Source: Streptomyces sp. NBC_01264
GTDB taxonomy: Bacteria > Actinomycetota > Actinomycetes > Streptomycetales > Streptomycetaceae
Assembly (NCBI RefSeq): GCF_026340675.1
Contig: NZ_JAPEOX010000002.1
Span: 1,860,001-1,924,000, forward strand
Direction of reading: 5' to 3'
DNA length: 64,000 nucleotides
Under the pieces are notes generated by a model. That model did not search any database and was not told the origin of the DNA. It saw nothing but the letters and a program-made list of their open reading frames with translations. The number at the start of each line of letters is the position of its first letter. Position 1 is the stretch's first letter. The position numbers were made by a program, and so were the translations under genes. Below are positions 26,392 through 34,397 of the stretch, in pieces.

Positions 26392-26551
26392 TCCGCGATC
26401 TCCGCCCGCCGGCCGGAGGGTACTGGGGTGACCTGCGAAGATGCCGTTCGCTCGGTCGTGCCGCGGGATTCCGGCCGACCGGCCGCTTGGGGGTAATGTC
26501 GTCCGGTCACGGACGGCAGACGGCTCGTCCGTTCGAGCCAGGGGAACCAAC

Positions 26552-26893
26552 ATGACTGATCTGAACTCGCTGCGAGCGAGCCTTGCGTCGGGTGAGCACG
26601 AGTTCGCCGACACCCTGGCCTTCGTCGCCGCGCACTACGCGTACCAGCCGCAGGCGTTCCGCAATGGCGGAGTGGAGAATGCCGCGGGTGAGAACGAGGG
26701 GTCCTGCAAGACGCTGGGACTGGCCCTGCTGGAAGGACTGAGCGACCAGGAAGCGCTGCAGGCCTTCGGTGAGCACTACCGCAGTGTGCTGGAGACGCCG
26801 ACCGGCACCGACCACAGCAACATTCGCAACCTCATCGCCCATGGTCTGGCCGGGGTGAGCTTCGTCGGGCAGCCGTTGGCCCGCAAGAGCTGA
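26552..26893 (+). CDS. HopJ-family protein
   Basis: Protein of 113 residues resembling the HopJ type III effector-like family: FADTLAFVAAHYAYQPQAFR, a central ENAAGENEGSCKTLGLAL, and C-terminal HSNIRNLIAHGLAGVSF. The family is named for a plant-pathogen effector but is widespread in free-living bacteria. Streptomyces has no type III system, so it is likely a housekeeping or stress protein of unknown action. GGGGA lies 6 bases before the ATG at 26552. The gene is monocistronic and converges with the CPCC gene. Confidence 0.8.
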   Translation: MTDLNSLRASLASGEHEFADTLAFVAAHYAYQPQAFRNGGVENAAGENEGSCKTLGLALLEGLSDQEALQAFGEHYRSVLETPTGTDHSNIRNLIAHGLAGVSFVGQPLARKS

Positions 26894-26921
26894 GCGGCGC
26901 GGGACGGCCAGGGCCTGGTCT

Positions 26922-27344
26922 TCAGGTGCGCGGGAGGCGCCAGAAGGTGGGGAGCCACCAGCAGAGCGTCGAGCTGTCGTCCGGCCACGGGGCGCTCTCG
27001 TCCGCGTCCCGGTCCTCGAAGGAGTCGCGGGTCAGGTCGATGGGGCGCCAGGCGGGGTCGAGCGCCTCGCTCTCGGTCGCGGGGCGGACACGCTCTTGGC
27101 CGCGCAGGTCACGGGCGCCGAAGTCCTGGTAGTTCCGCTGGGCCTCGATCAGTGAGATCCGGTTCGCTCCGCCGTCCATGGTCGGCCAGCGGAACTGGAC
27201 CCCGTCGTCCTCCCAGGAGCAGACGGGGCAGATCTCGTAGGAGCCCGGCATCTCGTCCAGCACGCGGTGGCCGCAGCAGGGGCAGGGGTAGGGCTTGAGG
27301 TCGCTCACCTGCGTAGTCTCGTGGAGGCCTCGCCGGTGCGCCAT
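26922..27344 (-). CDS. cysteine-rich CPCC-domain protein
   Basis: Protein of 140 residues with the CPCC module: CPCCGHRVL and EICPVCSWEDDGVQF, four cysteines arranged to bind zinc, followed by the usual GGANRISLIEAQRNYQDFGA. The rest (about 90-140) is charged with a Trp-rich end. CPCC proteins are common, small and of unknown function; several lie in toxin-immunity or stress neighbourhoods. The ATG at 27344 has AGGA in front. The region 27345-27564 upstream appears non-coding and probably holds its promoter. Confidence 0.75.
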   Translation of the reverse strand: MAHRRGLHETTQVSDLKPYPCPCCGHRVLDEMPGSYEICPVCSWEDDGVQFRWPTMDGGANRISLIEAQRNYQDFGARDLRGQERVRPATESEALDPAWRPIDLTRDSFEDRDADESAPWPDDSSTLCWWLPTFWRLPRT

Positions 27345-27564
27345 GGATATCCTGCCTCGGCACACCGGGCCCGTCCGCCCGGAGAGTCCATAGGGGGCCG
27401 GGAATGCTCCGCGGAGGGTTCCGCTTCGCCGTACGACCGCCCCGGCTCGGCCGTACGGATATCGCCCTCGGGTAATTGAATTACGAAAGAAACCCGGAAC
27501 TCCGGTGGGGCCGGCTATCCCTTCGCGATTCTGCGGCCGACCCGTCCCTTACGGGGCCTGCGGG

Positions 27565-28071
27565 TCAGGCCCGGGCTGTGTGCTCCAGCAGCCAAGAAGC
27601 TTGCACGGTGGGGATCAGCAGGCCTTCCGGGTCCGCGGGGGCGGTGGCGCTGTGGTCGAAGTCCGCGTCGCTCAGCCCGTCCACGACGTCGCCGATGACC
27701 AGCCTGACCTTCCTCGGCTGCCGCGGCCAACCGCCCCGTGCGTCCAACTCGGCGCGCTCCTCCACCGAGGGCGCTGCTCCGTTGAAGGAGAAGTAGGTCC
27801 CGGCCCGGTGTTCCTGCCGCTGGTGCTCCATCCCGGCGAGGGCGTAGCGCACGGCAAGGGCTCCCCTGCCGATGCCACCCACGGCCAGCGTGGCGTTGCC
27901 GGTCCGCTCGGCCGCCGTCCACCGGAGGGCGTCCACGTCCGTGTCCGCCAGGTCGGTCTCCCCCGGTCCTGCCTTGCCGGCCAGGACGAGCGGCTTGACG
28001 ATGCCCTCGTCGCCCGCGGGAAGGATCCACGCGGTTCCGGCGTCGAGCTTCCACTGCTGGTCCGCTGCCAT
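27565..28071 (-). CDS. protein of unknown function
   Basis: About 168 residues, not recognised. It contains TAWILPAGDEGIVKPLVLAG near the start, a middle ALRWTAAERTGNATLAVGG, a YFSFNG segment and an acidic C-terminal half (LVIGDVVDGLSDADFDHSA). No signal peptide, membrane helix or coiled coil is evident, suggesting a soluble cytoplasmic protein. The ATG at 28071 is chosen for the GGAGAG about 4 bases upstream. It runs in the same direction as the CPCC gene but is separated from it by about 220 bases, so it may have its own promoter. Confidence 0.6.
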   Translation of the reverse strand: MAADQQWKLDAGTAWILPAGDEGIVKPLVLAGKAGPGETDLADTDVDALRWTAAERTGNATLAVGGIGRGALAVRYALAGMEHQRQEHRAGTYFSFNGAAPSVEERAELDARGGWPRQPRKVRLVIGDVVDGLSDADFDHSATAPADPEGLLIPTVQASWLLEHTARA

Positions 28072-28634
28072 GAGCTCTCCAGGGGAGGGGGTTTGACGAC
28101 GTGTCGCCACACCGGCGCACGCGCCAAGGGAATCGGCACCCCCACGGCGCGCGAAAGAGCGAAATCGCGCCGCCAGGCCGAGAGTCGATCATGAGCCGGC
28201 GCACCCTCCCGCCGCGGACGACAGCGGCCCCGCGGCCGAACGCAGATCTGTCGGGGCGTCACCGGCCTTGATTTCGGTCGGCGGAGCGGCAGATGTGAGA
28301 GATCCCCGTCCCTCCGGTGAAGAACTGCTTAACGGGACGGTGTCCGGAGACGGTGGCCGACTGCGGAGGCGGGGCACCGAAAGGGCATGTCAACCCACAA
28401 CCGCGGCAGTCCGGTTGGTGGATCGGGCGCCATAGCGGGCGTCCGGAGAGCCGATGATCCGGTGATAGCATCCCCGGCATCTGTGATCTTGCTCCATTTA
28501 GACGCAGATGCTGATTTGGATCGGCGGCATGCTCCCCGCGTAACAGCAGGTGAACCGTGCCGATCAGCTGTGTTGCGGGGCCTCGCGAGGTGTATCTGCA
28601 GCCGTCCGCATGGCACGCGCCGGGAAAGGTTTCC
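28072..28634. other. long intergenic region upstream of the conservon
   Basis: No gene is supported here; open frames are short and lack ribosome sites. The region probably holds the promoters of the divergent genes at 27565-28071 and of the conservon. A weak inverted repeat GCATCTG/CAGATGC lies near 28480-28515 in slightly AT-richer sequence and could be a regulatory site, but the arms are only 7 bases. GGAAAGG at about 28622-28629 is the ribosome site for the conservon kinase. Confidence 0.45.
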
Positions 28635-29834
28635 ATGAATCGAGACGCACTTGTGTGGTGCCTGGTTGCGGTGGCGGCGATAGCCGTCATCGCGGTCGTG
28701 GCACTCGTCGCCCGCAACAGAGCGCTGGGGGCGAAGAAGGAACACACCGAGGCCGAACTGAGGCACCAACTGCTCGCGACGGACAGCCACCTGCACGCGT
28801 CGCGCGCCGAGTTGCAGCGGTTCCAGGCCGAGCAGGACGCCACGCTCCGCGCGGCCAAGGAAGCCGCGGAGGAGAACACCAAGGCCGTCCTCAAGGGTGC
28901 CGCCAGCCTCCTGCAGAGCCTCGCCGCAGAACAGACGACGCTTCTCGACGGCATCCAGCGCAAGTACGGCGGACACACCGTCCTGAGCGACCTGTTGGAC
29001 GTCAACCACGCCAACGCCCAGATGGCGCGCAAGGCTCAGGGCATCGCCGTCATGTGCGGTGCGCCGCTCGGCCGTCGCAACCGGCCCGCCAGCGTCTACG
29101 ACGTGGTGCGCAGCGCCCAGGGGCAGATCCGCAACTTCCACCGGGTCGCCATCATGCAGCAGACCAGTCTCGCCCTGAAGGCGTCTGCGGTCGCGCCCGT
29201 CGCCCTCGCCGTGGCGGAGCTGCTCGACAACGCCGCCAGCTTCTCGCAGCACGACGCACCGATCGAGGTGACGTTCCAGCGCGTCCAGAACAACCTGTGC
29301 ATCGTCATCGACGACGCCGGCGTCAGCATGAACGACGAGGAGCGGCAGCGGGCGACCGCCCTGCTCTCCGGAGAGATCGCCCCCCGCCTGTCGCAGCTCG
29401 GGACCCAGCCCAAGTTCGGCTTCCCGGTCATCGGCCTGATCGCGCGTCAGCACGGTTTCAAGGTCGACGTCACCGGAGTCTCCCGGTACGGCGGCGTCAG
29501 GGCCGTCGTCCTCCTGCCCGAGGAGCTGTGGACCATGGAGGAGATCAGGCCCGTGCAGGAGGCTCCGGTCAGCGAGGCTCCGGTCAGCGAGATCCGGCGC
29601 GCCGCCGAGAGCCGGCCCGCCCCGAGCGCGACGTCGCGCACCATGCACGGTCTGCCCAAGCGCGGCGCGCGCCAGGCGCCCATCGCGAGCGTCCCCGACG
29701 CCTCCGCGCCGGCGCCGCAGAGCCCGGGCGACACGGGCCGCGCGTCCGGGCGCAGCCTGGGGGCCTTCCAGCGCGGCACGCTCTCCGGCCGCGACCTTGA
29801 AGCCACCTCGTTCGAAGGGCCCGAAGAGGCATGA
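28635..29834 (+). CDS. cvnA: conservon sensor kinase-like protein CvnA
   Basis: Protein of 399 residues. An N-terminal membrane helix (residues 6-27) is followed by a coiled-coil-like stretch rich in Glu/Ala/Arg, a helical region AAEQTTLLDGIQRKYGGHTV and an HATPase-type domain with AELLDNAASFSQHDAPIEV (N box) and VIDDAGVSM. The last ~90 residues are disordered and Pro/Ser rich, with two PVSEA repeats. This is the layout of the kinase-like CvnA of Streptomyces conservons, which lack a standard phosphorylated His and anchor the other Cvn proteins at the membrane. The stop has an ATGA overlap with the next gene. Confidence 0.85.
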   Translation: MNRDALVWCLVAVAAIAVIAVVALVARNRALGAKKEHTEAELRHQLLATDSHLHASRAELQRFQAEQDATLRAAKEAAEENTKAVLKGAASLLQSLAAEQTTLLDGIQRKYGGHTVLSDLLDVNHANAQMARKAQGIAVMCGAPLGRRNRPASVYDVVRSAQGQIRNFHRVAIMQQTSLALKASAVAPVALAVAELLDNAASFSQHDAPIEVTFQRVQNNLCIVIDDAGVSMNDEERQRATALLSGEIAPRLSQLGTQPKFGFPVIGLIARQHGFKVDVTGVSRYGGVRAVVLLPEELWTMEEIRPVQEAPVSEAPVSEIRRAAESRPAPSATSRTMHGLPKRGARQAPIASVPDASAPAPQSPGDTGRASGRSLGAFQRGTLSGRDLEATSFEGPEEA

Positions 29835-30676
29835 CCGCAGACCTCTCGTGGATGCTCGAGGACATCGTGCGCAACGTGCCCCGTGCACGGCACGCCGTCC
29901 TGCTGTCCGCCGACGGCCTTCCCCGCGGCGCGACCGAAGGCCTGGCGGAGCAGGACGTGCGCACCATCTCGGCGGCCATGGCCGGGATGCAGTCGCTCAG
30001 CCGGGCCACGGCCCACTTCGCCGGGACGCAGGAGGACCGACGGTGGAACCAGACCATCATCGAGTTCTCGCACGGCTGGAGCTTCCTGATCGGGGCGGGG
30101 CAGGGTTCCTACCTCGCCGCCGCGGCCGCGCCCGATGTGGACATGCAGCAGATCTCCTTCCGCATGCACCGCCTCGTCGCCCGGCTGGGCAACAACCTCA
30201 CCTCGCCCCCGCGGGTGACCACCGAGGACGCCGGAGGTCCGCGCGGGAGCGTCCCCCGGCAACAGGGCCCCGGTGACTCGGGGTTCGTCCTGGGCGAGCT
30301 CGACCGGGTGATGTCGGAGGTCAAGGGGGCCCGCCACGCCGTACTGCTGGGGTCGGACGGCCTTCCCCGCGGGGCGACCGCCGGGATGAGCCGCGACCTC
30401 GCGGACACGATCTCCGCGGCCATGACGGGCATTCACGCCTACAGCCGGGTCACGTCCCAGTTCGCGGGGGCCGCGGAGGATCCGCAGTGGCGGCAGACGG
30501 TCATCGAGTTCCAGCACGGCTGGATCTTCCTGATGGCGGCCGGCCCCGATGCCTTCCTGGCCGCCGCCGCAGAACACGACTGTGACATCGAGCAGTTCAC
30601 CACGCGTCTGCACGAGGTGGTTCCCAGACTGACGCCGGCGGCTTCCGCACCGGGGAAGGTGGCGGGCCATGTCTGA
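29831..30676 (+). CDS. cvnB: conservon roadblock/LC7 protein CvnB, tandem duplicated domain
   Basis: Protein of 281 residues, about twice the usual CvnB length. Two roadblock/LC7 domains are visible at about 1-125 and 145-275. The repeats are obvious: RARHAVLLSADGLPRGATEG and GARHAVLLGSDGLPRGATAG, followed by the pairs TIIEFSHGWSFLI/TVIEFQHGWIFLM. In conservons CvnB binds the small GTPase CvnD and may regulate nucleotide exchange. Two fused domains could act as an internal heterodimer. Linker residues 126-145 are Pro/Gly rich. Its start overlaps the kinase stop and its 3' end overlaps the DUF742 gene by 8 bases. Confidence 0.85.
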   Translation: MTADLSWMLEDIVRNVPRARHAVLLSADGLPRGATEGLAEQDVRTISAAMAGMQSLSRATAHFAGTQEDRRWNQTIIEFSHGWSFLIGAGQGSYLAAAAAPDVDMQQISFRMHRLVARLGNNLTSPPRVTTEDAGGPRGSVPRQQGPGDSGFVLGELDRVMSEVKGARHAVLLGSDGLPRGATAGMSRDLADTISAAMTGIHAYSRVTSQFAGAAEDPQWRQTVIEFQHGWIFLMAAGPDAFLAAAAEHDCDIEQFTTRLHEVVPRLTPAASAPGKVAGHV

Positions 30677-31061
30677 GGGGACCGGCCATGATGAAGAGCT
30701 GGAACTGACCTCTCCCTTAGTCCCCCTCTTCGTGATCACGAACGGACGGGCACTGCCCCCGGACCACGAGTACGAGCACACGACGCTCGTGACCGCGGCG
30801 GCGGACCACGGACAGGTGGCGGCGCGCACGCTGTCCCCGGAAGCGGGGCGGGTCATGGACCTCGTCGCGAACGGCTTCCTGTCCGTGGCCGAGGTGGCAG
30901 GGCACACGCACCTGCCCCTGGGCGTCGTCCGCATCCTGCTGGCGCAGTTGGAGGAGGACGAGCTCATCCTCGCGAGGACGCCGATCCCGCGCGCCGAACG
31001 TGTGGACAAAGAGCTGGTCAGCGCCGTGCTCGAGGGCCTGAAGAATCGATTCGGAGCGTAA
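30669..31061 (+). CDS. cvnC: conservon DUF742 protein CvnC
   Basis: Protein of 130 residues with the DUF742 signature: PLFVITNGRALPP, YEHTTLVTAA, and a C-terminal winged-helix-like part with VMDLVANGFLSVAEVAGHTH, LPLGVVRILLAQLEEDELI. CvnC interacts with the other conservon proteins and may have a DNA-binding-like fold used for protein contacts. It overlaps the roadblock gene by 8 bases and is followed by the GTPase gene after 3 bases. Its length is normal for the family. Confidence 0.88.
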   Translation: MSEGTGHDEELELTSPLVPLFVITNGRALPPDHEYEHTTLVTAAADHGQVAARTLSPEAGRVMDLVANGFLSVAEVAGHTHLPLGVVRILLAQLEEDELILARTPIPRAERVDKELVSAVLEGLKNRFGA

Positions 31062-31064
31062 CGC

Positions 31065-31625
31065 GTGTACCTGGATCCAGATGTCTCCCACGCGGTGAAG
31101 ATCCTCATCGTGGGGCATTTCGGGGTCGGCAAGACCACCTGCATCGGCAGTCTCTCCGAGATCGAGCCCTTGCGGACCGAGGAGGAGATCACCGAAGCCA
31201 GCGTGGGCTTCGATGACCTGTCGGGCACGCCCGACAAGACGACCACCACCGTCGCCATGGACTTCGGCCGGCTCACCCTGAGCGACACCCTGGTGCTCTA
31301 CCTCTTCGGAACGCCGGGCCAGGAGCGCTTCAAGGAGATGTGGGAGGAACTCTCCCGGGGCGCTCTGGGGGCGCTGGTGCTCGTCGACCCGGAGCGACTG
31401 CACGAGTCCTTCCCCATCCTGGACCTCGTCGAACGCTTCGGCCTGACGTACGCCATCGCCGTGAACCATTTCGAGGGCACCACGTACTACCCGCTCGACG
31501 AAGTGCACGAGGCCCTCAACCTCACCCCCGAGACCCCTGTCGTGGAGTGCGACGTACGGGACGAGAACTCCTCAGCGCGGGCCCTCATCACCCTCGTGAA
31601 ACACCTCATGTCCCAACTCGGCTAG
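31065..31625 (+). CDS. cvnD: conservon small GTPase CvnD
   Basis: Protein of 186 residues of the Cvn ATP/GTP-binding family, related to Ras-like GTPases of the MglA type. It has a P-loop GHFGVGKTT, a switch region TKTT-like (DKTTTTVAMDFG) and G3 motif FGTPGQERF. The G4 position reads VNHFEG rather than NKxD, a typical feature of this family which may alter nucleotide specificity. The GTG at 31065 has GGAG upstream and lies 3 bases past the DUF742 stop. It is thought to act as a membrane-associated switch with the kinase-like and roadblock partners. Confidence 0.88.
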   Translation: MYLDPDVSHAVKILIVGHFGVGKTTCIGSLSEIEPLRTEEEITEASVGFDDLSGTPDKTTTTVAMDFGRLTLSDTLVLYLFGTPGQERFKEMWEELSRGALGALVLVDPERLHESFPILDLVERFGLTYAIAVNHFEGTTYYPLDEVHEALNLTPETPVVECDVRDENSSARALITLVKHLMSQLG

Positions 31626-31635
31626 GAGCGCAGGA

Positions 31636-33045
31636 ATGCAACAGCCACGTGACCCGCACGAGATACCCCCCGGCTGCCCCGCGCACGGGAACGTCCAGAT
31701 GTACGGCCCCGCGTTCGGGGCCGACCCGGACGGCCACTACGCACAGCTGCGTTCCTACGGCCCCAGCGCGCCCGTGGACATCGCCCCCGACGTACAGGTC
31801 GAGCTCGTGACGAGCTACGACGCCGCGCTGTACGTCCTGCAGAACCCCGCCTCCTTCGTCCGCGACTCCCGGCGCTGGAACGCGCTGGGCGAAGGGCGGG
31901 TCCCGGCCGACAGCCCGGCCCTGCCGATGATGGGCTACCGCCCCAACGCGCTCTTCAGCGACGGCGCCGCACACGCCCGACTGCGCCGGGCCGTCACGGA
32001 CAGCCTCGCCACCGTCAACGAGCACCAGCTCATCCGGCAGACGCAGCAGTCCGCCAACTACCTGATCAGCCAGTTCAGTACCGACATCCGCGGCCATGCC
32101 GAGCTGATGGCCGAGTACGCCCAGCCGCTGCCCCTGCTGGTCTTCAGCGAGCTCTTCGGCTGCCCGCCCGAGATCGGCGACCGCGTGATCGCCGGGATCA
32201 GCGGCATCTTCGAGGGAACCCCCGGGGCCGACGAGGTGCTCGGCGGCGCGCTCACCGAGCTGATCGCCCTCAAGCGGCAGCGCCCCACGGACGATCTGAC
32301 GACACGTCTGATGGAGCACCCGGCCGAGCTGACCGACGAGGAGGTGCTGCACCAGCTGGTCACCCTGCTGTCCGGCGGCACCGCGCCGCTGACCGCGGCC
32401 ATCGGCACCAGCAGCGCCCTGTACCTCGGTGAGGAGTGGCAGCTCGCCCTTCCGGTGGAGGACGCGGTCTCCCAGACCCTCTGGAACTACGCACCCATCT
32501 CCAACTACGCGGCGCACTACCCGACTCACGACGTCGAGATCGGCGGCAGGGTGGTCCGGGCGAACGACCCGATCCTCGTCTCGTTCGCCGCGGCCAACAC
32601 CGACCCGAAGCTGACCGAACACCGCGAACAGCTGAGTGCGAAGGCCCACTTGGCCTTCGGAGCGGGCCCGCACGCCTGCCCCGCCAAGGACCCGGCGTTC
32701 ATGATCGCCGTGACGGCCGTCGAGACGCTGCTCAACCAGCTGCACGACGTGGAGCTGCGCGTCCCCTTCAAGTCGCTGACGTGGGCGCCGAGTCCGTGGA
32801 GCCGCTCGCTGGTCACCCTCCCGATCCGCTTCACCCCGAAGGCCGCTGCCCAGGGACCGGGTTCGGTCGCGTCCGGCACGTCCGCCTGGCCGGCGGGGGC
32901 GAACGCGGGTCAGACACCCCAACAGCAGCCTTCCACGCCCTCGTTCACGCCAACCGGCACCTCGGGCGCGCGCACCGTCGCCGCACCCCAGCAGTCCAAG
33001 GGGGGCCTGTTCAGCCGCTTCCTGGCGTGGACCAGAGGCGAATGA
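31636..33045 (+). CDS. cvnE: conservon cytochrome P450, CYP157-like, lacking the ExxR motif
   Basis: Protein of 469 residues. The heme-binding loop AFGAGPHACPAKD places the proximal Cys at 348. The K-helix, where nearly all P450s have ExxR, reads SQTLWNYAPI (Gln280-Thr-Leu-Trp283), so both the Glu and the Arg are changed. The CYP157 family of Streptomyces, typically encoded in conservons, is known to lack ExxR. The I-helix also departs from AGxxT (LLSGGTAPLT). A Gly/Ser/Pro-rich tail of about 70 residues ends in a short Phe/Trp segment. It follows the GTPase gene after 10 bases. The substrate is unknown. Confidence 0.85.
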   Translation: MQQPRDPHEIPPGCPAHGNVQMYGPAFGADPDGHYAQLRSYGPSAPVDIAPDVQVELVTSYDAALYVLQNPASFVRDSRRWNALGEGRVPADSPALPMMGYRPNALFSDGAAHARLRRAVTDSLATVNEHQLIRQTQQSANYLISQFSTDIRGHAELMAEYAQPLPLLVFSELFGCPPEIGDRVIAGISGIFEGTPGADEVLGGALTELIALKRQRPTDDLTTRLMEHPAELTDEEVLHQLVTLLSGGTAPLTAAIGTSSALYLGEEWQLALPVEDAVSQTLWNYAPISNYAAHYPTHDVEIGGRVVRANDPILVSFAAANTDPKLTEHREQLSAKAHLAFGAGPHACPAKDPAFMIAVTAVETLLNQLHDVELRVPFKSLTWAPSPWSRSLVTLPIRFTPKAAAQGPGSVASGTSAWPAGANAGQTPQQQPSTPSFTPTGTSGARTVAAPQQSKGGLFSRFLAWTRGE

Positions 33046-33115
33046 GGAATCTGTGATTCTACTAACATCCTGACTACTCAGGGGTAGCGGGTGGCTAACG
33101 ATCATGAGGGTATGC

Positions 33116-33148
33116 ATGGCGGCTGGGTTCTCGGAAAGGAGCCGCCAT
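33116..33148 (+). promoter_or_regulatory. hairpin enclosing the ribosome site of the second P450 gene
   Basis: A perfect 9-bp inverted repeat, ATGGCGGCT and AGCCGCCAT, flanks a 15-base loop that contains GGAAAGG. The right arm ends two bases before the ATG of the following P450. In RNA the stem would hold part of the ribosome-binding site, so it may modulate translation of that gene relative to the conservon genes upstream. Confidence 0.5.
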
Positions 33149-33149
33149 C

Positions 33150-34397
33150 ATGGGCGTTGCCACAACCCCGACGCATGACCGCCGGGCGTCCGCCTCCCTC
33201 TTCTCCCGTCTGCGGACGGCAAGAGGGCAGGCCGACCCCTTCCCCCTCTACACGGAGCTCCTCGCGCGCGGCGAAGTGGTGCCCGCCCCCTGGGGCGGGT
33301 TCGCCGTGACGGGCTTCGCCGCCTGCGACCAGGTCCTGCGCAGTCGACAATGGCTCGAGCCGGACAAGGCGTGGCGACAACGTCAGGGGCCCGGTACCCG
33401 CTGGAACGCCCCCTCCTCCCGCGAGATGGGCAACACCCTCGCCGCCCTCAACCCCCCGGACCACACCAAGGCCCGCCGGGCGGCGGGCACCTTCGACCGG
33501 GGCACCGTGGAACGCATCGGCCACACCGTGGAGCGGAGCACGGATCAGCTCCTCGACGCGTTCACGGAGCGAATACGCACCGGCGAGGCGGATTTCTCCG
33601 AACTCGTCTGCGAGGAGCTGCCGGTGGCCACCATAGGCGAATGGCTCGGTCTGCCACGGGCCGACTGGCCCAGGCTCCGTGAGTTGACCCACGATCAGGT
33701 GTTCACCCAGGAGCTGCTGCCGTCGGCCAGCCAACTGGCACTGTCCGACGCGGCCACGGCCGAACTGCGCACCTATTTCACGGACGTGGTGCGCGATCGG
33801 CGCTCCCACCCCGGAGACGACCCCGTCACCCGGTGGATCCGGACGTGGGACGCGATCGAGCCCGACCGGGACAAGGCCGACGAGGCGGTCTACCACCTGG
33901 TGCTGTTCGTCCTGCTGGCAGCGCTGGAAACCACCGCGACCCTCCTCTCGACGATGACGCTCCGGCTCGTGGAGAGCCCGGACCGCTGGGCCGCGGTCGC
34001 CGGCGACCCGGGCCTCGTGCCCGGGTTCGTGGAGGAGACGCTCCGCTACGACCCGCCCACCCACGTGATCAGCAGGGTCGCTTCGCAGGACTCCGTACTC
34101 GGCGGCTTCGAGATCCGCCGCGACGAGATGGTCCACCTCATGATCGGAGCGGCGCACCGCGACCCGGCCAAGCACAAGGACCCGGACCTCTTCGACCCCG
34201 AACGCGCCGCCGATCACCTCGCGTTCAGCGGTGGCATCCACTACTGCCTCGGCGCACCGCTGGCCCGCATCGAAGCCCAGACCCTTCTCCGCCGACTGGT
34301 CGAGCGCCTCCCCCGACTCACCCTCGTACGCCCCCCGTCGATGGCGCCCCGCGTGGCGTTCCGGCGACTCCTGAACCTGGACGTAGCAATCGCATGA
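33150..34397 (+). CDS. cytochrome P450 (CYP154-like)
   Basis: Protein of 415 residues with complete P450 motifs: I-helix LLAALETTATLL, K-helix EETLRYDPP (normal ExxR), and heme loop AFSGGIHYCLGAPLARIE. In Streptomyces a CYP154 gene often follows a CYP157 gene in conservons, and its position here is the same; the family assignment beyond P450 is inferred. It likely oxidises a small hydrophobic molecule such as a fatty acid, steroid or terpene-like metabolite. Ribosome site AAAGGAG is about 7 bases before the ATG and inside the hairpin loop. Its stop has an ATGA overlap with the crotonase gene. Confidence 0.85.
   Translation: MGVATTPTHDRRASASLFSRLRTARGQADPFPLYTELLARGEVVPAPWGGFAVTGFAACDQVLRSRQWLEPDKAWRQRQGPGTRWNAPSSREMGNTLAALNPPDHTKARRAAGTFDRGTVERIGHTVERSTDQLLDAFTERIRTGEADFSELVCEELPVATIGEWLGLPRADWPRLRELTHDQVFTQELLPSASQLALSDAATAELRTYFTDVVRDRRSHPGDDPVTRWIRTWDAIEPDRDKADEAVYHLVLFVLLAALETTATLLSTMTLRLVESPDRWAAVAGDPGLVPGFVEETLRYDPPTHVISRVASQDSVLGGFEIRRDEMVHLMIGAAHRDPAKHKDPDLFDPERAADHLAFSGGIHYCLGAPLARIEAQTLLRRLVERLPRLTLVRPPSMAPRVAFRRLLNLDVAIA

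Noticed and set aside
26552..26893. Type III secretion effector
   Set aside because: The HopJ name comes from a plant pathogen. No type III system is expected in this type of organism.
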